This document shows positions 22,301 through 34,300 of a stretch of DNA of 64,000 bases, piece by piece (position 1 is the first letter of the stretch; each line of letters starts with the position of its first letter). Source of the stretch: Asterias amurensis (taxonomy: Eukaryota > Echinodermata > Asteroidea > Forcipulatida > Asteriidae); the NCBI RefSeq assembly GCF_032118995.1, contig NC_092657.1, forward strand, positions 6,588,391-6,652,390. The letters run 5' to 3'. The notes beneath the pieces were generated by a model. That model did no database searches. It was not told the DNA's origin and saw only the letters and a program-made list of their open reading frames with translations. The position numbers and the translations under genes are program-made.

Positions 22301-25300
22301 CCATTTCATAGCGCTGCTTACAGCCGTTTACTGTACGAGCTTCCATTTCATAGTGCTGCTTACAGCCGTTTACTGTACGAGCTTCCATTTCATAGAGCTG
22401 CTTACCGAAAACTCATGACAAGGCATACTAACCTTCTGGTGCTCACTGTATGACTTAGGTACTTTTTGTAGAACACAAAACACAATGTCCACAGATTTAC
22501 ATTAAACTTACCTGATTTGACGGCCTCCCTTAAAGTATTACCGTATTTTCCTGCGGATAAGACGCGTCTTATCTGACTTTTTAGACCCCTAAAACATTGA
22601 TGCGTCTTATCTTTCGGTGCGCCTTGTCTGCTGACAATTGATTTTTTTTATGATCACTGCGCGAAATAAAAAATACCTTCATGTCCAGTTCAAATCAACG
22701 ATCTTTGTGTGAAGAATCCTTACTCAATAATGCGGTCGAACAAGGCTATTCAGACACTGAGATCGTATTTTCGTTCGAACAATGCCGCAATCCCCCAGAC
22801 GGTCCAATTATTCCAACAATGCTGCAACGTGTTTATTCCCCATGACCGTGCTTTCATTCTATTAATGCTGCAATGCGTCTAGCTTTCGAAACATTAACAG
22901 ACGTCGGCGGCGTTTTTCTGTGTGGCCGGGTATTCGTTCCGAAAACGATTGACAGTCAATAACTTCATACAAACGTCATTCACCCAACCTCTATTGTGTG
23001 GTAAACTTTGAGGGTTTTTAATGTAGAGAACAACGATCTCTGAAGTGTGCTTTAGGCTGAATATTTATTGCCTCTTTTTAGACGTTTGCTTTTAAAAAGT
23101 AGTATGAGAACGTAGCATTATCTTACTAGGATATGATTTGTCTTTGTTTGTAATGCCAAATAAAATAATACAACACTAGCCAAAAAAAAATAGGGAAGAA
23201 TTGATTTTATTGAATTATTTTATTGCTTCAAAACTTCGGGTAGGAACGGTTGTTAAAATAATGGTTGCCCTCGCATGAAACTTGCCTGTAAAATCAACGA
23301 TGTCCAAGTTCAGACTCGAAAATCTCTCAAAATGACACAGAAAATTAGCCCCAAAACGCAACCGTTCCGAAGTCTGTAAACACGCAACACAAAAGCAGAT
23401 ATCACGCCTATAGTCGTTGTTACTGTGCGTGTGACAATAAATACAAGAAAAATTGAACGCTAGAGGGCGTTTTGGAACTATGTAATAGCGTGAGGTTAAA
23501 CGCCCTCTATTGGTAAAAATTACGCGAACCAGCAATAAACGCATTGAGACAAGACTCGACGTGTCTGGGCTAGACTGGGGCCCTGTCTTTATCCGCAAGG
23601 ATAAAGACGGGTCCCTGCCGCTAGATCCAGTGATTCCCATTGGATACACTGAACGTGCAGTGACATAGATGCCCAAATAGTCACTGCTCTCAAGTCCGCA
23701 ATGGAATTTGACTGCGTATCTATACATTCAGGCTATAGACCTTTCTTTTGCAACGTCACAGCCCGAGTTTTTGCCAACCCAGATTGGAAACTATGGAAAG
23801 CCGTAAGAAAAGATCGCTATTATTTGGTAACAATGTAACCAAATTTGTTGATTTTGTTAAAAACAAAACAAATAATTATGAGAGGTATTTTATTTAATTG
23901 AAAGTTTGCAGAAAATGCTGAATTTGGTTAAAAATTCTGTTTTTAAGATTTAGTGTTTTACTAACATTCGGCCGACCATGCCAACCAAGGCGGTTTGTTT
24001 ATCAACAAAAGAAAGGTCTATATGTCTCTGGGGGCATGCTTGGGATCCGCACAGTCACGTGGGAATTTTGGCGCATTTCCAGGCAGCGCAAATGCGAGGG
24101 CGTAGCGCAACCCGTCGGCGAACATCGCTCAATACGGTGCCCACATATTGTCTCCAACATCTGTTGTGCAATCTCGAGATTGAGCAGCGCAATCCACAGT
24201 GTACATGTGCATATTAATGTGCATGCAGCCGACATCCCGGCCGTACGATACATTACTACAAACACACGCTACGTCCGTCTGTCGTTGCAATGTATCTGTA
24301 TCAGCAAGGTTTCTCTTTGTGGGATGTCGGATGTCCAGGGAGGCATTGTGTTCATGTTGCAAATAAAATTAACTTCAGACAGTGCGTGGACCATGGTTTC
24401 TGCCCGCTGGTTGGGCCGAACTTTATGTTATTAACAATATACAGCGTTGGCTGATTGGATAAAGGTCGGTATACGTAGGTTCTCAAAGGCAACAAGTTAC
24501 GTCTTTGTGTCAGTGTACCGACACCGGGTGGCGCCAGGTGTTCTTTTGTGTGCGGTTAAACGTGCGCCTTGTGCGGCGGTGCGCCTTGTCTGCTGACGTT
24601 TTAATTTTTTGGGGTCATTTTAGCGTCCTGCGCCTTGTCCGCCGAGCGTCTTATCCGCAGGAAAATACGGTACTTGCTGAGGTGCAGTAGTTTTTGAGAA
24701 ATGGGTAAAACATTGCATGTTTATATGCCAAAGTTCGTTAATACATTTTACATGCTAAAACTGAGACGAAAATTAATTTCAGGACATTGTTTTACTCATT
24801 TATCAAAAACTACAGCCCCTCTGCTCAGCAAGTAATATTTTAAGCTTTCTGCCAGGTGGTTTCATTATTTGGTAATTTGATATCACCATAAAAATTTACA
24901 TGTTGTACACATTGTACAAAATTCGTTTGCATTTTCAAATTATTTGTCTATCTTTTGTTATAGTCTCTATGCGACACCACGCCTCCCTCCCCTAGCAGGG
25001 GGTCCAACGACTCGTTACATGGACTGTCTGGGATTCGGCGTCACCAAGCCCCACGACACACCCAAACCAACTCTCAGCAATCCTACGCCAGGCCAGCGTC
25101 ATCCTCACTGTCAATGACCCAGGAGTCACTTTACAATGCCAGAGACATCATAACCATGGCCGAAGAGCAACAGAAGATGCTGGTCCAAGCCATGGAGGTA
25201 TGTAAACAGTACATGTAGAACTAATATAAGTGGCGTGTCGTGGCCGAGCGGATAAGAGCACCGAACTACTGCCCTGTTGTTTCTGATCAGCATAGAGTTA

Positions 25301-28300
25301 GTTCGAGTCACGGTCGTTACACTTGTGACCTTTGAAAGCAAGACACTTAACCATGACTGCTTTATCCTTCGGATGGGTTGAAAGCCGCTGGTCTCATTTG
25401 TTCTGTAACACCTGTAACAGAACCCAGTGCACTTTTCAAAGTTTATGAATTGATTTGACTTTTATTAGTTTGTTAATAAGTACTACATGTGCATTCCCAC
25501 ATTCTACGCTAAACTAAAATAGTTGATAAAACAAAATCTCACCAACGTATAACTCCAAGGTTGGGACCATAATGGTCCCGGAAATTTGAATTTGCTTGAG
25601 GCTTGTGCAGTCTAAAACCCCATTTTTCTTAATGGTTGAGAGATCTAGAGTTTGTGAGCAGACACAGAAAATACTGGGCTTTGCTTATAATCAGTCGAAG
25701 TTTGCGGTAACACCACGCTTTGCTTTATACTTTTTTTTTTTTTATTACAGTCACTGCCATCGTCTGGGCACCCTGTCAACTCCTTAGATCATGACTGCCT
25801 TCTCCTCAAGTCCACATCACAGTCAACTATGGGATGCCTAGAGGACTGCCTTAACATCTTGCAGAGGCAGGATATCGCCCAAGGTCATAGGTCATCTGGT
25901 GGGATGGAGCTGCAGAGGTCAATGGCTAATATCAGGTCAGAGCTGATTGCCGTCAACTTGAGTTTTAAAGAGCAGGTTTAATTCCCAATAGTTATGGGCA
26001 TATATACCTAATGTGTCTTAGTCGAGCAGATAAGAGAACTGGACTCAAGCTGTGACGTTTCTGATCATCAGAGTGTGGGTTTGAATCCCAGTCATGACAC
26101 CTGAATTCTCAAGCAATACACTTTTCTGTGTCCTTCAGATAGGATGTAAAGCTATGCATGTAGGTCCCGTGTGTTTTGAAATGCGTATCAACGAACCCAG
26201 TACACTTATCCTGGTTTGAATAGGTGAATGGTTAGATGGGAGACCTTTCCTTGTATTAGCATGGTTTGGGTAGCTAGTCTGGGGGGTGTGTGTAGTTTTG
26301 TTATCAAATGTTTCCTTTCACACATGAATAACGATCCAAGCAATTTTGCTGTAAACATGTTAAACATTGTTTGCGTAGGTCTTGATAGACACGATTCTGT
26401 GTCAAAGTGTTAGCAACTTATTTAAATCGTATGCTTTATCTAATTTATACGCAGTCTTGATCTTCACCCGACAAATCAACCAGACGAGGGCGCTGTCAAT
26501 GCTGCCCATCATCCTGTTACAAATGGGGAACCCGATGGTTCTCCTAGCGTCTTAGGTAAGTTTATGTCATCATCAGATTGCCAATCATAGGATGGTGTGA
26601 ATTCGGTGCTCTTATCCGCTCGGCCACGACACCCCACCCCACACCATCCTGTAACAGAATCAATCAAACATCTACTGACAGTCTCAAAAAGTTGCGACTA
26701 CTCCTTTTTTGCATTTTGTAACAGAATCAATAAAACAAGTTTGGTAGTGACAGTCTCATTTCATGGGTTTGATTTTAGCTATCAATCCTGAGGATGAGGT
26801 TGTAGAAGGAGACGGGGATGAGGATGAAGATATTGGTGGAGTGGAGGAACATAAGAGCATCATTCTTCATTTGCTCTCACAACTCAAACTTGGCATGGAT
26901 CTTACTAAGGTAAGTTAATGTGATTTGTCCCTTCATAACAAGTCTAAATAATGGAATAAAAGGGTAGCGACGAGTTCTTAACCGGCCATTTACAACCGTC
27001 AGGGTCGTGGTCGTGTGATAAAGGCCCAAACTGTTTAAAACCTTGCAGGGTCGTGGCCCTGCTACAATGTATAAAGGCCCACGCCGAAGAGCGAGTCACT
27101 ACTCTTTTATTCCCATTCATAAATGTCTTTTTGGTTGAAAGGCGTAATAAAGTAAGAAACTCTTACTGAAAACTTGTTTGTTTTCAGACGTCTGAGCTCT
27201 GCACTTGTGGTCTACTTTTATGATACAGTTTTAGGATATGCACTCGTGCGCGTAATGTATCCTCGTATCCATGGGCTAATGGCTGCAAGATCAATCACCC
27301 TGGGGATTCATCTGAAAACAACCGGTTATAAACAGCTCCAACTGGTCATTATCAACCGTTTGGCCAAAGAGTTAAGAACATCGAATTCAAACTCTGGTGT
27401 TTCTGATCAGCAGAGTGTGGGTTCGAGTCCCCAGCCGTGCCACTTGTGTGCTTAAGCAAGACACTTAAAGGAACACATTGCCTTGGATCGGTCGAGTTGG
27501 TCTTTGAAAAGCGTTTGTAACCGTTTGTTGTAAAATGCATATGAGTAGAACAATAGAAAGTAGAATACAAAGATCCACACAAACATGCCTCGAAATCGCA
27601 CGGTTTTCCTTTTACCTCGTCGACTAACACGGTCGGCCATTTATGGGAGTCAAATATTTGACTCCCATAAATGGCTGACCGTGTTAGTTTGTACAGTAAA
27701 AGGAAAACCACGCAATTTCGAGGAAAATTTGTGTGGATCATTGTTTTCTACTTTAAAAACATCTTTCTAACCATATGCATTTTAAAAAAAATGGTTACAA
27801 ACACTTTATATAGACCAACTCGCCGATCCAAGGCAACGTGTTCCTTTAACCATTGCTTTGTCCTTCGGATGGGATGTTACGCATGTAAAAAAAAACCAGT
27901 GCACTTATCAAAAAAAGAGAAGGGTTCGCCCGGTGTTCCTGGCTGTAGCTGCTGAATGCGCCGTAAACACCTTGTAAACCTTTATAAGGTGCTACACAAT
28001 TGGGTCTCAGAATCCATCACTGCAATATATTTCTGAAAGTCTACTCAGCGCCTTGAGTACCATTTTGGTAGATACATGCGCTGTATAAGACTTTGATATT
28101 ATTATTAATTGTTTCAACCATCTCTCTACACTGCTCTAGGTTGTTCTACCAACATTCATTCTTGAGAAGAGATCACTCCTTGAAATGTATGCTGATTTCA
28201 TGGCTCACCCGGACATGTTTGCAAGGTAAGCAACTCAGTATACTAAAGAGTAGGCGTCCCATTCCCGAGTGAAAGGTCCTTAAGCATATCACGTCAACTA

Positions 28301-31300
28301 ACTATCAAACAAACCGTAGCATACAGTACAGTGCGCGCTCGCCGTCAAAATGTGGTCGCGAGAATAGGACTTGACGAGGGTGTTTCATACATTTGCACGA
28401 TTGAAAGGCATACAATAACAAATAAATAAACAATATGCAAAGAGACAATAGTAAAAAATTGCAAACCCCCAAAATAAGTTAAAAAGCACCTGGCGGTAAT
28501 TGTAGGAATCATTGTTAGTCTTTTTCAAAATAACGTCGGTAGAGAATTTAGGTTAGTTTGTTTACTTAGTTAACTAACCCCAACCTGTAGACCAAGTTTG
28601 TGCAAGGACTATTGTTAACCATTGTTTGACTAATTTGCCTGAACTCTGTCTAGTTGATGCTACTGTAGTTGGACTACGCTAGTCGACTATTTGGAACCAA
28701 CCTCCTGGGCATGGTCGCATCGCTGGTTGCCAATAGCCAGTTTCATAGCACAATGCAGAGTGGACTAATAACAAAATGATAACGGCGTTAAGTTGCCGGT
28801 CCCCCTGAGATGACATGACAAGAGTCGTTTGCACTTCAACCTCTGTGCACATGGCCTATGTACGCCACTAAACAACCACTCATTATAAAAGGAACATTAC
28901 AGAATTGGTTTTGCTAGCAAATAAGTTGCTGGCAGTGTAAGCACTTAATGTAATCCACTAAAAACCTAAACTGACAAACCTGTAGAAGTTTGAGATCGAT
29001 CGACCTTCTGGATCACGAGAAAAAAGTGAAAAACCAATTACAAATTTTGCATTGCATCGATGCCAAAACAAAAATGATTAAAATGCTCACTGAGCGATAA
29101 ACTCCAAACGCGCAGTTAGATTTTTTATTTCTCATCAAATATGAAATTTCAGACAGAAATATTTCAAGGGATGTTTTTAACTATCATCATCATTACATCG
29201 TGTTAGTTTTATGTAAATCTGAGGTCTTCATGATTTGTGTTTCTTACCAATTCTTTAACGTTTCTTTAAACATTTATCCTTCTGCGAAATTTACCCTATT
29301 TGACAACTTTGTCATGATCATCAAGTCTAATGATGCATGTATTAAACTCAAATTTAATCCAAAACTGAAGCTCAAATCTGTTTCTGGGTTGGGTCGCCAA
29401 ATCATGCTCTGCTAGAAACTTTTTAAGTCAAAAATGTACATCAATATTGCCAAGTCTTGGGATATTTTTATCCACCTTAGCAATCCGTTTTTCTGTTATT
29501 CATTTATGTTTTATTTTGATTATTTCATCAGAATTCCCAGTTTACCGAATGCAGAATCCCGTATGATGGCCGTTGTAGAATATTATCTCTGCTCATTTCA
29601 CGTCGGCAGAAAGGTGAGAATTAATTATATTTATTCAGTCATCGACCCTCTTGCTGTGTAAGATTGATTTCTCTCTATTTAGAGCAAATAAGCAATTTTT
29701 TATTTTATTTTTACTTTTTGTATGCAAGTCGCTAGACACACAATACCTAAAGGCCACTTCAAGGTGTGGGCTACAAACTACTATTTTTCCAGGGGCAGTT
29801 GCCACCTACTCCTAGGGCTGAAACAAGGTTACCCCTTTACAGTCCACACGGATGTAGGTTTGGGTATCATCCATCAGAAGCCTGGCTGGTAGAGCAGAAG
29901 GCACGACCTCCCCAACTTTAGGAAGCAATCATGAATTGGTGTCTTGTTATGGACGCAAGTGTCACAACTGAACTTTTTTTTAAATTCCAGGGCTCAATTG
30001 CCAAGAAGCCTTACAACCCGATCATCGGTGAGACGTTTCACTGTTCATGGGACGTTCCTCCTACTCCCAACCAATCAGAGGGCAGCTCTGATAACTCCAG
30101 AGTGACCTTCGTTGCGGAACAAGTATCCCATCATCCTCCTGGTGAGCTCATTAATTGTTTAGAACTTAGGTCTTCTACTTCTACTTCTACTTTACTACTT
30201 GACAAAGTCCCATGATGGGATATCATGCCAAGATTACGCACACGTTTGACCGATGAAGCAACTAGGGTAGATTAAGAGTGGATTTGAACTGGGAGAGCGG
30301 GGCATTGACAACAGGCAGTGGAAGATTGTTCCATGCAGGGGTAGTTATTGGGAAAAAGAGTTTTTGTAGATGTTGGTGCGGGGTGAAAAGAGATTCTATT
30401 TCAGTGGATGGTAACTGCTTGTTGATTTACCGGGGGGAACAAGAGTCAGAAAGTTGAGTTGAGATCCGATACATCATTGTAAGACTGGCATTTCTCCTTA
30501 TTTCATAGAGCTGATGAACAGTAAGAAAATGTTTCTCTTTGGCAGAATCTTTTTTTTTTAATGTATGTCACAGTTTAGCAAAAAACTTAAAGGAACACGT
30601 TGCCTTGGATCGGACGAGTTGGTCTATAAAAAAGCGTTTGTAACCGTTTGTTATAAAATGCATATGCTTGGAAAGATGTTTTAAAAGTAGAATACAATGA
30701 TTCACACAAGTTTGCCTCGAAACTGCGTGGTTTTCCTTTTACTGTGCGAACTAACACGGTCGGCCATTTATGGGAGTCAAAAATTTGACTCCCATAAATG
30801 GCCGACTGTGTTAACAACAAGGTAAAAGGAAAACCGTGCAATTTCGAGGCATGTTTGTGCGGATCATTGTATTCTACTTTTAAAACATCTTTCTACCCAT
30901 ATACATTTTATAACAAACGCTTTTCAAAGACCAACTCGACCGATTCAAGGCAACGTGTTCCTTTAAGCAGCCACCTTAAAGTGATCCCCAGGCTGCAGGT
31001 TTCCCAGGTTGTATGATTAACTTGTGATCCGCTGCTACACGACAGCTTTGTATGGTTCTTACTGACTGGCACCCCAAACAAAGATATAAACAAAATCCCC
31101 CCCCCCAACCAGTGTTCTCCACAAAGTTGAAGGCCCCCCTGCCAAAGAATTTGCTGCCCTGCTAAAATAGTTGGCCGCTCTGCCAAAAATGAAGATAAAA
31201 AGACTAGCTCTAGCCTGCATTTAATACGATCAAACTAGTGACCGACAAGCCATCACTGACTTCCATACTGCAGCATCTGAATTGCAATCGTATTCCAAGG

Positions 31301-34300
31301 GTTTTGAGGTTTTTGGCGTGACGCACAATGCAAAATGTATAGCAAATTCTACGTTTTGAATTACTTTTTCAAATAAGGTTGTTCAGACCAAAATGGATGT
31401 CAATCATTCTCGGCACGTTAAACTGAAGGTTATTGGTTCACATCCTGATCTACTCAAATTTGTCTTTGTTCAACCCTAACATAATATGGTGTTATATGGT
31501 GTATATATTATTATTTTTTTTTTTTGTCGGGTTCCCTTAACTACTAATCAATAATGGTATTGTATGATCAATCGCTACAATTGAAGGAAGCCGACTAATT
31601 ATGAGAACGTGTGTGCACTTCAAAAGCGAGCAAGTTGTCAAGATCGTTGAGAAATTTCACACTCAAAAATCATTTGATTTTTACCCAAAACTTGTGATGT
31701 TTTTTTGAACAAATCCAGGCGTAGGGCTATCTACAGAAGCATTAGATCGGTAAGTTTCATTATGCAGATCGTTGCAGAAAGTTGTTTTCCCCAAAAACTG
31801 AAAGAGTTTGATATCAATGGTGGGGCCAAGGATACGAAGTGGATTTGACCAATTTATGGGGCTAGGTGTTTATATGTACTTAGAATCTTACCATTAATGT
31901 GCACACTTTGTGACGCTCTCCTGCTAACCCCGTGTTTTTTGTATTTGTCTCCTCAGTGTCTGCATTCTACGTGGAATGCCCCAACAATAAGATCTGTATG
32001 AATACATGGATCTGGACTAAGTCTAAATTTCTTGGCATGTCCGTTGGTGTCAACAATGCAGGGGAAGGTGAGTGCAGGATTTGGCATTTATTACTTTTTT
32101 GAGACTCGCTGGCTGGATTGATGAGAGTATGATGCCAGCTGGAGTCCCAAGACTTGAAGTTAGAGTAACATTTTTAAATCACCCCTTATAAATGTTTTTT
32201 TACCCACAAACCTTTGCACCGGCCTCAACTTAGCTGTTTCAGAGAGCTGCTTAAAGACACTGGAAACTATTGGCAATTGTCAAAGACCAGTCTCCTCACT
32301 TGGTGTATCTCAACATATGCATAAAATAACACACCTGTGAAAATTTGAGCTCAATCGGTCGGCGAAGATGCGAGATATTAAAGAAAGAAAAAAAAAACCT
32401 TCTTGCACCATGGTCACACAAAGTTGTGTGCTTTCAGATGCTTGGTTTCAAGGGACCTCAAATTCTAAATCTGAGGTCTCAAAATCAAATTCTTGGATAA
32501 TTACTTCTTTCTCAAAAACGACGTCACTTCAGAGGGAGCCATTTCTCACAATGTTTTATACTACCAACCTCTCCCCATTACTCATAATCAAGGAAGATTT
32601 TATGATAATCATTATTTTGGGTAATTACAATTAGTGTCCACTGCCTTTAAAGCACAAAAGATACAGACCTGCCAACTGTCCTGAATTTCCTGGGACAGTC
32701 CCAGTTTCTGAGTTTTGAAGACCCTAAAAATCGTGACGATCCCGATTTCCCAAGTTTCTCGATATTATTTTTAATGCGTAAAAAAGTTACTGGTGAATTA
32801 CTGAGAACGCATCTAGTTGTATCTGAGAGTCAAAAAAATTGTTCCTTGTCACAATAAATGAGGGGTGCGATGGTAAAATCCAATAGCGAGACTGTTTTAA
32901 AGTGCGTAAAATGGTTTGACAAGTCTTGATTTTCACTAATGTGGCTGAGATCGCTCGCGAATATTAACGCATGCACTGGTCCTACTATTTGCTGTTAACT
33001 TAACCACTTCGCAGGTGGTAGGTATGGATTAGTCTTTACCCAAGACGCCAGCGATCAATTAACATGAAGCGCAGTGAGTAATACACTATGCAGTACATAT
33101 CACTGATGTCTTGGGCCAAGACTATTCCAAATGCAGGAAAGCGCCCTCTGTTGTCGATGTTATATAAGCCCTGTGGAAACGCAATATGGCGGGTGACAGA
33201 TTTGCTGCTTAGAGATAATTTTTTCACAAGAAAAAAACTCAATTTTATAACCGAAATGTAACCTAAAACTTATGAAAATTCTCTTTTAGCTATTACTTTA
33301 GAGTTTTATGCCTCTTTTGTGGATTTTAAATGTATTTTGGAGGAGTTGACGGCGAGTTGACAGCACCAAACAAGTTGACAGCGAGTCAACAGTAATTCGT
33401 TGTTTCACTTTTCATCACCAAAATAATTGGCCTCAACCCTCTTTCATTTTGCAATTTGAAACATTTCAGGTTGCATGATTGGTTTCATTATAATGACCTG
33501 TGTGTATTGAGTAGAGGCATTCAAATCCATGTTTAGGGTGTTTATTTCAAATTGGACCATAATAGATTATGTCAGCATGAAATGTTTTAGTCTGAAAAAC
33601 TTACATTTTTAATTGGTACATGTACTTTGTAAACATTAGGCACTATCCACGACATGGTGCATAACGAAGACTACACGATGACGTTTCCAAGCGCGTACGG
33701 GCGCTCAATACTGACGGTTCCCTGGATGGAGTTAGGAGGCAGGTGTACAATACACTGCGCACAGACGGGGTACCAGGCAGCAATAACCTTCCAAACTAAG
33801 GTGAGACTAATGTCAAAGGTCAAATTCTGGAAAGCTGTTAGCTGGGCCCAATTTCATGGCTCTACTAACCACTGAATTCTGCGCTTACAATCTCAATTCA
33901 CTTGCACGGCAATCGCTGAAGTTTTGCGCCAGCCTTGTAAGCGTATAATGCCTGCTTATGTGGAGTACGCACGCGCACAAGCCAAAATTCCCTAGTTACC
34001 TGTGAGATACGCTTGATGTAAGCGCGGATTCCATGCTTCCGTAACCCCGTATTCTTTGCTTACGGTAATAAGCAGAGCCATGAAATTGGGCCCTGTTTAA
34101 ATATTTATTTCTTTTTTAGTTTTTGTTATGAACCCAAATTTTTGATTGCATTTCAGCCCTTTTATGGTGGGAAGGTTCATCGTTTAAACGCTGAGGTGAA
34201 GAATCCAGCCAGCACCATCATCTGCAGAGTGCAAGGAGAATGGAACGGACAGCTAGAGTTCTCATATACCAGTGTACGTTCACTTTATCTATCAAGGGAA

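Larger units (their letters stand above)
22541..24670. mobile_element. TA-flanked pogo/Tc1-like DNA transposon, 2.13 kb, non-autonomous
   Basis: Perfect inverted termini of about 25 bp begin CCGTATTTTCCTGCGGATAA. TA flanks both sides, and the surrounding family C sequence reads through (AAAGTATTA / TACTTGCTGAGG). The subterminal word TGCGCCTTGTCTGCTGAC occurs near both ends in the same orientation (about 22617 and 24580), and GCGTCTTATC repeats occur near the termini. A TA duplication fits the Tc1/mariner-pogo superfamily. The longest frame inside (170 residues, minus, 23215-23727) resembles no transposase, so I call it non-autonomous. A smaller element is nested at 23734-24021. Confidence 0.85.

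Noticed and set aside
20079..22405. CRISPR array
   Set aside because: Units are contiguous without unique spacers, and the genome is plainly eukaryotic with spliced genes.
19997..22418. Open frames of 723-778 codons on both strands
   Set aside because: They are produced by the 42-bp minisatellite, whose unit is a multiple of three and lacks stops in several frames. They have no start context, no non-repetitive sequence, and lie inside an OSBPL11 intron.
23215..23727. 170-codon minus-strand frame inside the 2.13-kb transposon
   Set aside because: It has no DDE motif, helix-turn-helix or other transposase signature. Composition looks random apart from the repeat I segment.
25233..25310. tRNA gene
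   Set aside because: A and B boxes are present, but the sequence does not fold as a cloverleaf. It continues into a SINE body repeated at three other places.
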